Assembly: GCF_016919165.1 (NCBI RefSeq)
Contig: NZ_JAFFPS010000010.1
Location: 62,001-126,000 of the forward strand
Reading direction: 5' to 3'
Length of the DNA: 64,000 nt
Origin: Leptospira chreensis
GTDB lineage: Bacteria; Spirochaetota; Leptospiria; Leptospirales; Leptospiraceae
Both the position numbers and the translations under genes were made by a program. The notes under the pieces are model-generated. The model saw only the letters and a program-made list of their open reading frames with translations. It was not told the DNA's origin and did no database searches. Shown in pieces: positions 27,162 through 36,337 of the stretch (positions within the stretch are counted from its first letter, which is position 1; each line of letters begins with the position of its first letter).

Positions 27162-28082
27162 ATGGAATTCGTATACTTAGCATTTTGGGCGATTGTTGCC
27201 ATTTATTTGATCTACAATATCTTTCGCTGCATTCGGATCATTCCCGCACAGGATGTTCTTATTGTAGAACGACTTGGAAAATACTCTCGCAGTTTACGGG
27301 CAGGATTTCATATCCTTATCCCTTTTATGGATCGTGATGCGTATTATCACACTCTCAAAGAACAATCCATTGATGTGCAACCACAGATTTGTATTACGCA
27401 TGACAACGTGCAGGTGAAAGTGGACGGAGTGATTTATCTAAAAATCATTGATCCTGTCCGTGCCTCTTACGGAATTGAAGACTTTCAATTTGCCGCCATC
27501 CAACTCGCACAAACTACAATGCGTTCTGTGATTGGAACGATGGAACTAGATAAAACAATTGGGGAAAAAGATTTAATCAACTCCACAATTGTAGCCGCCA
27601 TTGACCAAGCCTCGGAACCTTGGGGAATCAAAGTGAACCGATATGAGATCCTCAATATTGTTCCACCTAAGTCTGTACTGGATGCCATGGAAAAAGAGAA
27701 AAAAGCTCAGATCGCCAAACGTTCGCAGGTGCTTCTCTCCGAAGGGGAAAGAGATTCAAGAATCAACCGCTCCCTCGGTTTCAAAGAAGAAGCTGTGAAC
27801 AAATCCGAAGGGGAAAAACAAAGAAGGATCAACTCTGCGGAAGGAAAGGCAACAGAAATTGAAGCCCTTGCCGTGGCGACAGCGAAAGGAATTGAAGCCA
27901 TCGCCGGTGCCATCTCTGACCAAGGGGGAGCTTCTGCGATCAAACTCCAGATCACAAAGGCTTTCATCCAAAACTTCCTCCACGTAGCCAAAGAGAATAC
28001 GGAAATTCTTGTTCCTGCCGATGTAATGAATTTACCAAATCTCATTGCCAACCTAACAGAACCAAGAAAACCAAAAGCATAA
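27162..28082 (+). CDS. SPFH/stomatin-like membrane protein, copy 2
   Basis: 306 aa, clearly paralogous to the preceding gene along its whole length. Membrane anchor (AFWAIVAIYLIYNIFRCI), SPFH core (VLIVERLGKYSRSLRAGFHIL, SIDVQPQICITHDNVQVKVDG) and a tail with repeated SEGE motifs. The C-terminus differs from copy 1 (ITKAFIQNFLHVAKENTEIL). Equal length and one-base spacing point to a tandem duplication with subunit specialisation. It ends 6 bp before the convergent RNHCP gene. Confidence 0.9.
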   Translation: MEFVYLAFWAIVAIYLIYNIFRCIRIIPAQDVLIVERLGKYSRSLRAGFHILIPFMDRDAYYHTLKEQSIDVQPQICITHDNVQVKVDGVIYLKIIDPVRASYGIEDFQFAAIQLAQTTMRSVIGTMELDKTIGEKDLINSTIVAAIDQASEPWGIKVNRYEILNIVPPKSVLDAMEKEKKAQIAKRSQVLLSEGERDSRINRSLGFKEEAVNKSEGEKQRRINSAEGKATEIEALAVATAKGIEAIAGAISDQGGASAIKLQITKAFIQNFLHVAKENTEILVPADVMNLPNLIANLTEPRKPKA

Positions 28083-28088
28083 CCAACC

Positions 28089-28556
28089 TTAATCCGGTGG
28101 AACTTCCACCGGATTTTCTTCAAACAATCGGAAACTTGGTTTGGCCATAGCTTGGGCCGCGAGTGACAATAACAAAGATTCATTATCATCCGGTCCAATG
28201 CGATTGGCATGGATCACTCCACATCCCTTACAGCGATGCAAAATCACCCATTCTCCCTTCCGAACCCAAATGGAAATAGCTTCCATTTTACTTCCGCAGT
28301 TCGCTGATCTGTCACCTGGGGCAGAGTCTATATGCAAACTAGTGAGGCAGTTCGGACAATGATTTCTTTGACCGGTACCATACCCGGGAGGAAAAACCAT
28401 TTGTTTGCATTCCACACAGCGAAATTCACCTGGATCGGAACGGAAACGAAAAGACTTCGTTTGGGAATGAGAGAAGGAATGCTCCTCGTCTTCGTCATCA
28501 AAACGTTTTTTCTTAGAGAACTTTTGTAATTTAGATAAATCGGATTCACGTGACAT
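28089..28556 (-). CDS. RNHCP-domain zinc-ribbon protein
   Basis: 155 aa from ATG 28556; the frame can also open at TTG 28574. Residues about 45-130 carry CVECKQMVFPPG, the family-defining RNHCPNC and the late CKGCGVIHANRIGPDDN motif, giving three CxxC pairs for zinc. RNHCP proteins are small, usually stand-alone and of unknown biochemical role, probably RNA- or ribosome-associated by their zinc-ribbon nature. The N-terminal 40 residues are charged and look disordered. Confidence 0.82.
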   Translation of the reverse strand: MSRESDLSKLQKFSKKKRFDDEDEEHSFSHSQTKSFRFRSDPGEFRCVECKQMVFPPGYGTGQRNHCPNCLTSLHIDSAPGDRSANCGSKMEAISIWVRKGEWVILHRCKGCGVIHANRIGPDDNESLLLSLAAQAMAKPSFRLFEENPVEVPPD

Positions 28557-28612
28557 ATCCAGTTTTTGCGGCAAAACAAAAAGAGGAAACCAAAACAGTG
28601 GATGAGAGGGAA

Positions 28613-28695
28613 TAGACCGCCTGCGCGAAGATAGCCGCCTCCTAATTAATTTTAGGCGGGGGAATCCAAAACAAGTTCACCGTTTTGGCGGTCTA
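28613..28695. repeat. Inverted-repeat element with nested hairpins
   Basis: An 83-bp non-coding element bounded by perfect 9-bp inverted ends TAGACCGCC (28613-28621) and GGCGGTCTA (28687-28695). Inside, CCAAAAC/GTTTTGG (28666-28672, 28682-28688) forms a 7-bp hairpin and CCGCCT/AGGCGG (28635-28640, 28653-28658) a 6-bp hairpin enclosing a further CCTAA/TTAGG. The outer stem shares two bases with the first hairpin, so pairings compete. It lies between the GNAT and RNHCP genes, both on the minus strand. Could be a structured leader RNA, terminator or miniature repeat. Confidence 0.5.
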
Positions 28696-28758
28696 CACAA
28701 TGGCTAGAGTTAACATATAATCCAAATTGGAAAGAAAGTGAAATGCTGTCAAGTGAGA

Positions 28759-29202
28759 TCAGTTGGAAATTTTTTTACAAAGGAAATAACAATTCTGACC
28801 TTCTGGGTAGTTGGGAATTTTTCCCACTTCCTCATAACCCAGTTTTGTATAAAATTTGGGAGCTTGGAACCCAAAAGAATAACCAAACACAAGAGTGGCC
28901 CCAAGTCGGATTGCTTCTTCTTCAATTTGTTTGAGTAACTTGGTTCCGAGATCCATCCCCCGTTTTTCTTCGGCCACCCAAAGGAGTTGGAGGTTTAGTC
29001 CCTTAAAGAATAAATAACAGAGGGAGGCTGCGATGAGGGTCTCCCCTTCTTTAATGAGTATGGCGAAAAACTCTTTTTTCTCCAGACAAGGGTCACCTAA
29101 CTTCGATACGCTGAATTCATGGAGCCGATTCCAAAGATCTGTTTGTAAATCTTCGGAAGGATTTTCGATCCGTTCGAGTGTATAAGGAGATTCAAATTCC
29201 AT
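28759..29202 (-). CDS. GNAT-family acetyltransferase
   Basis: 147 aa. The acetyl-CoA-binding motif A region is visible as LQLLWVAEEKRGMDLGTKLLKQIEEEA, with a late GFQAPKFYTKLGYEEVGKIP as in many GNATs, and earlier ILIKEGETLIAASL for strands 2-3. The substrate cannot be inferred. It is immediately downstream of fliN (36 bp) and upstream of the inverted-repeat element. Confidence 0.83.
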   Translation of the reverse strand: MEFESPYTLERIENPSEDLQTDLWNRLHEFSVSKLGDPCLEKKEFFAILIKEGETLIAASLCYLFFKGLNLQLLWVAEEKRGMDLGTKLLKQIEEEAIRLGATLVFGYSFGFQAPKFYTKLGYEEVGKIPNYPEGQNCYFLCKKISN

Positions 29203-29237
29203 AAGTTTATCGATTCCTTTGGGAAAGGGAAATCCGC

Positions 29238-29756
29238 TTATAAAAAGGCAGGACCACCCAGTCTTTCCATTGGATCTACAATTTGTGTGATCTGAACACC
29301 ATAGTAGTCATCCAAAATAATGAGTTTCCCACGACCGACTAGTTTTCCGTTGGCGAGGATATCGAGTTCTTCTCCAATGTTTTTATCCAGTTCCACAACA
29401 GTTCCTTCTGTGAGTTGGAGGACATCTTTGATAAACATGGTAGTGCGACCCAGCTCAATGGTCAGTTGAAGGGTAACATCTAAAAGTAAGTTGAGGTTTG
29501 CAGTATTACTTCCTGGACTGGATTGAGACTTTCCGCCAGATCTTGCAGGAGAAGGAGTGGCACTAGGACCAAGGGCTGCTGCGATGTCTGCAAAGGAAGG
29601 ACCGTTGTCATCCCCGCCACTTCCGCCAACGAGAGCGTCCAAATCGTCTAGACCGCCTCCGCCTCCGGAACCACCACCTGCAGGAGCATTGCCTCCGCCA
29701 CTAAATCCGCCGAGTAATGCATCTATATCTTCTTGTGATAGTGAACCTTCACCCAT
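29238..29756 (-). CDS. fliN: Flagellar motor switch protein FliN
   Basis: 172 aa. N-terminal peptide MGEGSLSQEDIDALLGGFSG resembles the CheY-binding peptide of FliM/FliY, followed by a Gly/Ser/Pro-rich linker of about 65 residues and a C-terminal SpoA domain (TLQLTIELGRTTMFIKDVLQL, VQITQIVDPMERL). The extended N-terminus is longer than enteric FliN and typical of spirochaetes. Acts in the C-ring with FliM (20196-21221). Confidence 0.94.
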   Translation of the reverse strand: MGEGSLSQEDIDALLGGFSGGGNAPAGGGSGGGGGLDDLDALVGGSGGDDNGPSFADIAAALGPSATPSPARSGGKSQSSPGSNTANLNLLLDVTLQLTIELGRTTMFIKDVLQLTEGTVVELDKNIGEELDILANGKLVGRGKLIILDDYYGVQITQIVDPMERLGGPAFL

Positions 29757-29842
29757 TTGAGTACAACCTCTCCAATGTATTCGTCGGAGGAAATCAAATT
29801 CCTTCCTTGAAAAAAAAGGGAAAGTTCCGCATTTTGTTCCTT

Positions 29843-31093
29843 ATGTCCAATTCTCTGCCCCACCCAGACTACTTTAAAGCCAAGGAGCTCTTTGCCACCG
29901 AACTGAAAGATGCCAATTACCAGTTCGTTCACGAAAAGGAAGAGACCCTGTTTCGGTTTCGAACAGAGGGTGCAAGCAAAGACCGAATTTTGGACTGTTT
30001 GGGAATTGTGCGAAATTATATCGAAAACTTTCGCATCTACAATTTTGAAGAAGGGTATTTAAGCCTCCAAACCTTAGGGGAAAATCTGTTTGAACCCCAG
30101 AAGAACCTAACAGGGAAATTCCGAATTCGTTTTTCTTTCAAATCCGACTTAAAAGTGGAATGTTCCAAACTGGGCGATTTTTCCACAAAAGAAATCCAAA
30201 CCATCCTTAGCCTCTTCCAATTTTTAAAAGCGGAAGGCCAGGCAGCCAAAGATCCTCGTATCCTCCTCCACCAGCTGGGAGCCGAAGTCTATGACCCCCA
30301 TTTAGAAAAAGCCAAAGGAAATGATTTAGGTTTTGATTCTGTTTTCGGTTACGACCAGGTGAAGGCCCAAATCTTAGAGAGTTTGGTTTTCCCTCTTTTG
30401 AAACCAGAACCATTTTTGGAGATTACTAAACTCACCCGAAAGAAACCAAGTCCGAACCTTCCCCGCGCCGTTCTCTTTGAAGGCGAGCCAGGGGTTGGAA
30501 AAACCAGTATGGCAAAAATTGTCTCCCATCTCTGTGGAGTTCCTATGGTCTATGTGCCGATCGAATCCATCTTAAGTAAATACTACGGCGAATCTTCCCA
30601 AAACCTGGCCATGGTCTTTGATGCAGCGGCCCTATTCCCTCAATGTATGTTATTTTTGGATGAAATCGATTCCCTAGCCACATCTCGGGAAGATGGACTC
30701 TTTGAAGCGACAAGAAACCTGCTTAGCGTCCTTCTCCGAAAGTTGGATGGGTTTGCCGAACGGAGCGGAACCATCACGATTGGTGCTACCAATCGAAAAC
30801 ACGACTTAGATTCCGCACTTTTATCGCGTTTTGACAGAAAGATTTATTTTCCTTTGCCAAACAAAGAAGAACGTGCCAAAATTTTAGAAGGGTATGCCAA
30901 ACAACTAAACCTAAACGACCGCCAAAAACTCGCCGAAATCTTAGAAGGAGCCTCCGGCAGAAATTTGAAAGACTACTGTGACTATGTAGAACGTCGTTGG
31001 ATCACCAAAAATTGGGAAAAACCGGAAGGATTGCACGCTCCGACCATTTCCTTTTATTTGGAATCCTTTCCGGATTTTGGATGGAAACGCTAA
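29843..31093 (+). CDS. Stand-alone AAA+ ATPase with unknown N-terminal domain
   Basis: 416 aa. The first about 155 residues are an unrecognised mixed domain. A classical AAA module follows: Walker A GEPGVGKTS, pore-loop region YVPIESILSKYYGES, Walker B MLFLDEID, second region of homology GATNRKHDLDSALLSRFDRK, and a short helical lid. No protease domain is fused, so it is an unfoldase or remodelling factor with an unknown client. ATG 29843 is used because upstream codons overlap the fliN start region. A 120-bp gap with a palindrome separates it from the next gene. Confidence 0.82.
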   Translation: MSNSLPHPDYFKAKELFATELKDANYQFVHEKEETLFRFRTEGASKDRILDCLGIVRNYIENFRIYNFEEGYLSLQTLGENLFEPQKNLTGKFRIRFSFKSDLKVECSKLGDFSTKEIQTILSLFQFLKAEGQAAKDPRILLHQLGAEVYDPHLEKAKGNDLGFDSVFGYDQVKAQILESLVFPLLKPEPFLEITKLTRKKPSPNLPRAVLFEGEPGVGKTSMAKIVSHLCGVPMVYVPIESILSKYYGESSQNLAMVFDAAALFPQCMLFLDEIDSLATSREDGLFEATRNLLSVLLRKLDGFAERSGTITIGATNRKHDLDSALLSRFDRKIYFPLPNKEERAKILEGYAKQLNLNDRQKLAEILEGASGRNLKDYCDYVERRWITKNWEKPEGLHAPTISFYLESFPDFGWKR

Positions 31094-31158
31094 AAAGTAA
31101 GAGTTTCGGCTTCAATCTTCTAGGAGATTTACCGATAATTTTTACAGGATAGTTGTTT

Positions 31159-31173
31159 ACGACCATTGGTCGT
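31159..31173. promoter_or_regulatory. 15-bp palindrome, possible operator
   Basis: ACGACCA-T-TGGTCGT, perfect apart from the central base, 42 bp upstream of the exported-protein gene at 31215. The form is that of TetR-type operators (GACC...GGTC). No T-run follows, so it is not an intrinsic terminator for the AAA gene. Confidence 0.4.
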
Positions 31174-31202
31174 TCCTTGGTATCCTCAAATTAACCTTTT
31201 AG

Positions 31203-32045
<843 letters not shown>

Positions 32046-32048
<3 letters not shown>

Positions 32049-32063
32049 GAACGAAGGTTCTTA
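32046..32063 (+). promoter_or_regulatory. Hairpin holding the ribosome site of the zinc-ribbon gene
   Basis: TAAGAAC-GAAG-GTTCTTA, 7-bp stem with a 4-base loop. It starts within the stop codon of the upstream gene, and its loop/3' arm contains GAAGG, the only ribosome-binding sequence for the TTG start at 32065. Folding would partly hide that site, so translation may depend on ribosomes finishing the upstream gene. Confidence 0.4.
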
Positions 32064-32064
32064 A

Positions 32065-32547
32065 TTGAATCTCGTCAAACAATGTCCGAATTGTTCCACG
32101 ATGTTAAGGTTCCCTGCCACACAGGGAACCATTTTGGTTCAATGTCCTGTTTGTTCTCATAGATTTACATTTGTACCCGATTTGGAATCGGTGGATGATT
32201 CACTGCATCCTTCCGAACCAATTCCATCCTTTACCTTCCAACCTTCTTTCCAAAGTTATAAAGAACTATTTCTAGATTTGCTCTATGCACCCATTGATTA
32301 TTTAAAATCAAAACGCGGACCAAAGAAACGCGAGTTTCCTTTAATTCCTGTTTTACTCTTTACCATTTTACTTTTATATTTTTGGAAATGGTCGCGACCC
32401 GAGTCGCAAAGATTGGATACTGATTCAAATGAAATACAGAACCAGATTCCGATTCCAGAAAAACCAAATCCAGAGCCGGAACCCATAGAGATAGATCCAT
32501 TGGAAGAAATAGTCCCGCGGCCATCCAAACCAACATACGAGATCTAA
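32065..32547 (+). CDS. Zinc-ribbon membrane protein (MJ0042-type finger)
   Basis: 160 aa from TTG 32065. N-terminal CPNC...CPVC zinc ribbon (residues 8-31), a linker, one transmembrane helix (about 95-108, IPVLLFTILLLYFW), then a Pro/Glu-rich tail (PIPEKPNPEPEPIEIDPLEE). The topology places a cytoplasmic metal-binding head and an acidic extracytoplasmic tail. Such zinc-ribbon proteins are common in delta-proteobacteria and spirochaetes with unknown role. Confidence 0.72.
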   Translation: MNLVKQCPNCSTMLRFPATQGTILVQCPVCSHRFTFVPDLESVDDSLHPSEPIPSFTFQPSFQSYKELFLDLLYAPIDYLKSKRGPKKREFPLIPVLLFTILLLYFWKWSRPESQRLDTDSNEIQNQIPIPEKPNPEPEPIEIDPLEEIVPRPSKPTYEI

Positions 32548-32550
32548 CGA

Positions 32551-33279
32551 TTGAATTGGATCCTTGTCTATGAAAGAGAACTAAATACAAATCAGGTCAT
32601 CCAACTAACTGGAGATAGACACGAACATATCCAAACCATTCTCAAAAAAAAAGTGGGAGAAACGGTTCAAGTTGTCATTCCAGGTTCGGGAAATTTTCTC
32701 TTTCAAATCCAATCCACTATAAACGATTCAACAACCTTAAAGAAAGAAAATTCACTTCCTGAAGCTCTAAAACCTCTGGATGTCCATACCTTCTTTTCTC
32801 TCCCAAGACCACAAACGGGAAAAAAACTTTTGCATTTAGCCGGAGCCTACGGAGTTCACTCACTCTACTTTTTTGCAACGGAAACAAAAAATAAGGAATA
32901 TTGGACTTCACCCGTTTACAACAAAGACAGTCTTTCTTATTTAGAAACAGGACTCCACCAAACAGGAAATAGCCGACTCCCTGCTCTTCACTTAGAAAGA
33001 ACCACAGCCTGGAAATCATTTTTGAAATCATGGGCGGGAAAAGTTTTGGTTTTAGATAGGGAGGGAAGAAATTTCCCTTCGGATGTTACTGAAGAAAAAG
33101 GATTCACAGAAGAAAAAGAAATTCTTTTTGTATTTGGACCCGAGTCCGGATGGAAACCAGATGATATTTTATTTTTTAAAGAGAATGAATTTCCTCTTTT
33201 AAGTTTAGGTAAAATCAACCTTAGAACAGAATTTGCTTATTCTGCCCTTTTACACCAAATGTTTCGAATTAGAAACTAA
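32551..33279 (+). CDS. rsmE: 16S rRNA m3U1498 methyltransferase RsmE
   Basis: 242 aa SPOUT-class methyltransferase. N-terminal PUA-like part (QVIQLTGDRHEHIQTILKKK) and C-terminal knot with FVFGPESGW and LGKINLRTEFA, the SAM-binding trefoil motifs. It methylates U1498 in the decoding region of the 30S subunit. TTG 32551 starts 3 bp after the zinc-ribbon gene. Its last 11 bp overlap the convergent outer-membrane protein gene. Confidence 0.91.
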   Translation: MNWILVYERELNTNQVIQLTGDRHEHIQTILKKKVGETVQVVIPGSGNFLFQIQSTINDSTTLKKENSLPEALKPLDVHTFFSLPRPQTGKKLLHLAGAYGVHSLYFFATETKNKEYWTSPVYNKDSLSYLETGLHQTGNSRLPALHLERTTAWKSFLKSWAGKVLVLDREGRNFPSDVTEEKGFTEEKEILFVFGPESGWKPDDILFFKENEFPLLSLGKINLRTEFAYSALLHQMFRIRN

Positions 33280-34867
33280 TCCCACCCGAAACCAAAAATC
33301 GAATTTCATCAATACTCACAAAAGATTTTTCACTGCTATCCAAATAGTATTTACGATAGTTTTGTAACCTAAGGACAATGGGGCCAAAGGATTTTGAAAT
33401 CTCTGCTGCCGCTTGGGTGTTGTTATCCATTTCAAAAGCTTTCCCTTGCGATTCATATCCTTTCTTTGTATAATAAAAGGACATTAAAAAGGAAGATCCG
33501 AGTGGGATATACGCGGCAGCAAACACACGTTTGTTTCCTTTGAGACCGTAATCTTCAACGGCAAATTCAAAACCTAAATGATAAAAATTAATATAAATTG
33601 TATGATAGTAACCCGTGACTTTTGCATTGGATTGGTTATCTAAGTAATCGTATTTGGGGCGAAGGGGTGCAGAAACTGGGAATTTCTGAAATCGTTCCAC
33701 TTCATAGAAACTATCAAAATACATGGGTGCATAGTTTGCTGTCATTTGACGGAATTCGGGTTTTAAAATGACATTCAAATCTTTAGTACCCAATCGGAAG
33801 ATACTCCCGTAATGCGTTCCTTGTGCTCCGTCAAGGCCCTTGATTTTATTAAAATCTAAATAGGGAGTGAATTCCACATAAGGTAAATTGAGTAATCGGT
33901 ATTCAATATCCATCCCTTCCACGGAAGCCCGAGTGACTTGTGCGGTTTTGGGATTGTCTAAATTCTTTTCTGTGACGGGGGACCCATTCGTATTATAGGA
34001 CATTTGTACAGGAGCGGCTCTGTCCCAGGCTCTTGTATAACCAATCGTCAAACGGTTGTACCACGGATCATTGTCCACAAGTTCCATCCGAGAATCTTTA
34101 CTAATGGGGCGAAGTTCCTTTTTTCTAGCTTCTTCTAGTTTTTTGTTTTTGGATTCTTCGGTTCCCGCTTCTTCCTCTACACTCAAACGGCCAGATTCAT
34201 CGAGAACATTTCCTCTGAGATTCATTAAATAAACCAAATCAGAAGACTTATCAAATAAAGAGAATAATGATTTACCGATGGCAAGAGGTTTAATATAAAC
34301 CCTTGCGGCATTCACCTCAAAGTTTACAACAGAATTGGCAAAATACTGCACGCCCACGTAATCTGTGTTCAAATCTGCCATTACACCTGGATTGTAGGAA
34401 TCAAACCTTGAAGAACTTTGGTATTTGTTGACTATGGTTCCGTGACCAACATATCCATCGACCATCTTACCTGCGTAAGCTGAGTAAGTAACTTTACCGG
34501 GAACTTGTTGGTTATAAGTCCCGTAAGAAATATAATTCAAAACTCGGGAATAGTCATTTTTACTATTGTAGTCCATCTCACGAATTTTTCCGACTTTGCT
34601 ATCCAGTTGGAGAGGGTCTTTGTCAACGGCGAGGGCATTGATGGGAAGGGAAAAGGAATACCCGAAATTACTTCCGTGATTGTAGGTGAAATTGGGTGAT
34701 ACATAGCCATAATAGTCTTTTTGAAAACTCGACCCACCGGCATCAAACTGTAAGGCCGAAGCACGTCTCGACTCTGTCCCTGTAGGCACCCACACCTGCG
34801 CTTCCAGAGCAAATAGTGGTGGGAGTAGCAATAAAAGTCCAAGGGTTTGGGTCAGACGGTATTTCAT
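33269..34867 (-). CDS. Predicted outer-membrane beta-barrel protein
   Basis: 532 aa from ATG 34867. Signal peptide (YRLTQTLGLLLLLPPLFALEA), then alternating aromatic/polar strands rich in Tyr, Asn and Gly (YYGYVSPNFTYNHGSNFGYS, HTIYINFYHLGFEFAVEDYG) and a C-terminal FLVSGGISF with terminal Phe, the BAM signal. A charged loop (ESKNKKLEEARKKELRP) sits mid-protein. No named family recognised; porin or surface receptor are both possible. A 24-bp palindrome ends one base before the ATG. Confidence 0.78.
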   Translation of the reverse strand: MKYRLTQTLGLLLLLPPLFALEAQVWVPTGTESRRASALQFDAGGSSFQKDYYGYVSPNFTYNHGSNFGYSFSLPINALAVDKDPLQLDSKVGKIREMDYNSKNDYSRVLNYISYGTYNQQVPGKVTYSAYAGKMVDGYVGHGTIVNKYQSSSRFDSYNPGVMADLNTDYVGVQYFANSVVNFEVNAARVYIKPLAIGKSLFSLFDKSSDLVYLMNLRGNVLDESGRLSVEEEAGTEESKNKKLEEARKKELRPISKDSRMELVDNDPWYNRLTIGYTRAWDRAAPVQMSYNTNGSPVTEKNLDNPKTAQVTRASVEGMDIEYRLLNLPYVEFTPYLDFNKIKGLDGAQGTHYGSIFRLGTKDLNVILKPEFRQMTANYAPMYFDSFYEVERFQKFPVSAPLRPKYDYLDNQSNAKVTGYYHTIYINFYHLGFEFAVEDYGLKGNKRVFAAAYIPLGSSFLMSFYYTKKGYESQGKAFEMDNNTQAAAEISKSFGPIVLRLQNYRKYYLDSSEKSFVSIDEIRFLVSGGISF

Positions 34868-34868
34868 C

Positions 34869-34892
34869 ACGATACGATCATTATCGTATCGT
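34869..34892. promoter_or_regulatory. 24-bp palindrome abutting the outer-membrane protein start codon
   Basis: 10-bp perfect arms ACGATACGAT / ATCGTATCGT with a 4-base centre. On the minus strand it ends one base before ATG 34867 and replaces any Shine-Dalgarno sequence. The loop contains ATG opening a four-codon frame whose TGA overlaps the gene's ATG (TGATG). It could be a DNA operator or an RNA hairpin blocking initiation. Part of it (GATAATGAT) resembles half a Fur-type site. Confidence 0.6.
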
Positions 34893-34931
34893 TTTACCCT
34901 GAAAATAAGAAATAATCTCCAAACGAGAACG

Positions 34932-34966
34932 TCCAATAAAACAGATCAATATTCTATTTTATTGGA
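34932..34966. promoter_or_regulatory. Inverted repeat upstream of metY
   Basis: 10-bp perfect arms TCCAATAAAA / TTTTATTGGA with a 15-bp AT-rich spacer, 59 bp upstream of the metY start and 65 bp upstream of the divergent outer-membrane protein gene. Likely an operator in the shared control region. No SAM-riboswitch consensus was recognised here. Confidence 0.45.
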
Positions 34967-35024
34967 TATTTTCTTGACTATTAAGAGATAGATGTCAAAT
35001 TTGGCCAGACCATCGGAGGATACC

Positions 35025-36329
35025 ATGCCACGTAATTTTAAACCAGAAACCATCGCACTCCACGGAGGACAAGAACCAGACCCGACAACGACGTCGCGTG
35101 CGGTCCCTTTGTACCAAACCACATCCTATGTATTTAAGGATACAGACCATGCGGCCCGCCTTTTCGGCCTACAGGAATTCGGAAATATCTACACAAGACT
35201 AATGAACCCAACCACTGACGTTTTAGAAAAGCGAGTGGCAGCGTTAGAAGGTGGTGTGGCGGCTCTAGCAACGGCATCAGGCCAAAGTGCGGAACTCTTA
35301 GCACTTTTGAATATCGTAGAAACTGGACAAGAAATTGTAGCTTCCTCTTCCCTCTATGGTGGGACTTATAACCTACTCCATTATACTTTTCCAAAACTCG
35401 GAATTAAAGTACACTTTGTAGACCAATCAGATCCTGAAAACTTCCGTAAAGCTTCCAATGATAAAACAAGAGCGTTTTACGCAGAGACTTTAGGAAATCC
35501 AAAACTAGACACGCTCGACATTGCAGCAGTAAGTAAAGTTGCAAAAGAAGTCGGAGTTCCGTTAGTGATTGATAACACTATGCCATCTCCTTATTTAGTG
35601 AACCCTTTGAAACATGGAGCTGACATCGTTGTTCACTCTCTTACAAAGTTTTTAGGCGGCCACGGAACCTCTATTGGTGGGATCATCGTCGATGGTGGTA
35701 GTTTCAATTGGGGAAATGGAAAGTTCAAAAACTTTACGGAACCAGATCCTTCTTACCACGGATTGAAATTTTGGGAAGTATTCGGAAAGTTCGAACCTTT
35801 TGGTGGAGTGAACATTGCTTTTATTCTAAAAGCGAGAGTGCAAGGCCTAAGAGATCTAGGACCTGCCATCTCTCCATTCAATGCTTGGCAAATCATCCAA
35901 GGTGTGGAAACACTCCCTCTTCGTATGGAACGCCACTCAGCGAATGCTTTAAAAGTAGCCGAATTTTTAACGAAACATCCAAAGATTGAATGGGTCAATT
36001 ACCCTGGACTTCCTACGGACAAAAACTATGCGACTGCGAAAAAGTACCATGAACGTGGACTCTTTGGAGCCATCGTAGGTTTTGAAATCAAAGGTGGAGT
36101 CGAAAAGGCAAAAAAATTCATCGATGGACTCGAACTTTTCAGCCTTCTTGCTAACATTGGTGATGCGAAATCTCTTGCGATCCACCCAGCATCCACAACC
36201 CACCAACAGTTGACTGGAGAAGAACAAATTTCTGCGGGAGTGACTCCTGGATTTGTTCGTTTGAGTGTAGGACTTGAAAACATTGATGACATTCTGGTAG
36301 ACTTGGAAGAGGCATTAAAAAAAATCTGA
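35025..36329 (+). CDS. metY: O-acetylhomoserine sulfhydrylase
   Basis: 434 aa, PLP enzyme of the Cys/Met metabolism family that makes homocysteine directly from O-acetylhomoserine and sulfide. Seen: [40 protein letters not shown] lysine in [10 protein letters not shown], and [10 protein letters not shown]. The frame is open from ATG 34992, but ATG 35025 has GGAGG at ideal spacing and gives the family N-terminus. First gene of metY-metX-metW. Confidence 0.95.
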   Translation: MPRNFKPETIALHGGQEPDPTTTSRAVPLYQTTSYVFKDTDHAARLFGLQEFGNIYTRLMNPTTDVLEKRVAALEGGVAALATASGQSAELLALLNIVETGQEIVASSSLYGGTYNLLHYTFPKLGIKVHFVDQSDPENFRKASNDKTRAFYAETLGNPKLDTLDIAAVSKVAKEVGVPLVIDNTMPSPYLVNPLKHGADIVVHSLTKFLGGHGTSIGGIIVDGGSFNWGNGKFKNFTEPDPSYHGLKFWEVFGKFEPFGGVNIAFILKARVQGLRDLGPAISPFNAWQIIQGVETLPLRMERHSANALKVAEFLTKHPKIEWVNYPGLPTDKNYATAKKYHERGLFGAIVGFEIKGGVEKAKKFIDGLELFSLLANIGDAKSLAIHPASTTHQQLTGEEQISAGVTPGFVRLSVGLENIDDILVDLEEALKKI

Positions 36330-36337
36330 TTAAGACT

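Noticed and set aside
34968..35024. SAM riboswitch before metY
   Set aside because: No conserved SAM-I, SAM-II or SAM-IV core could be recognised; only the inverted repeat is present.
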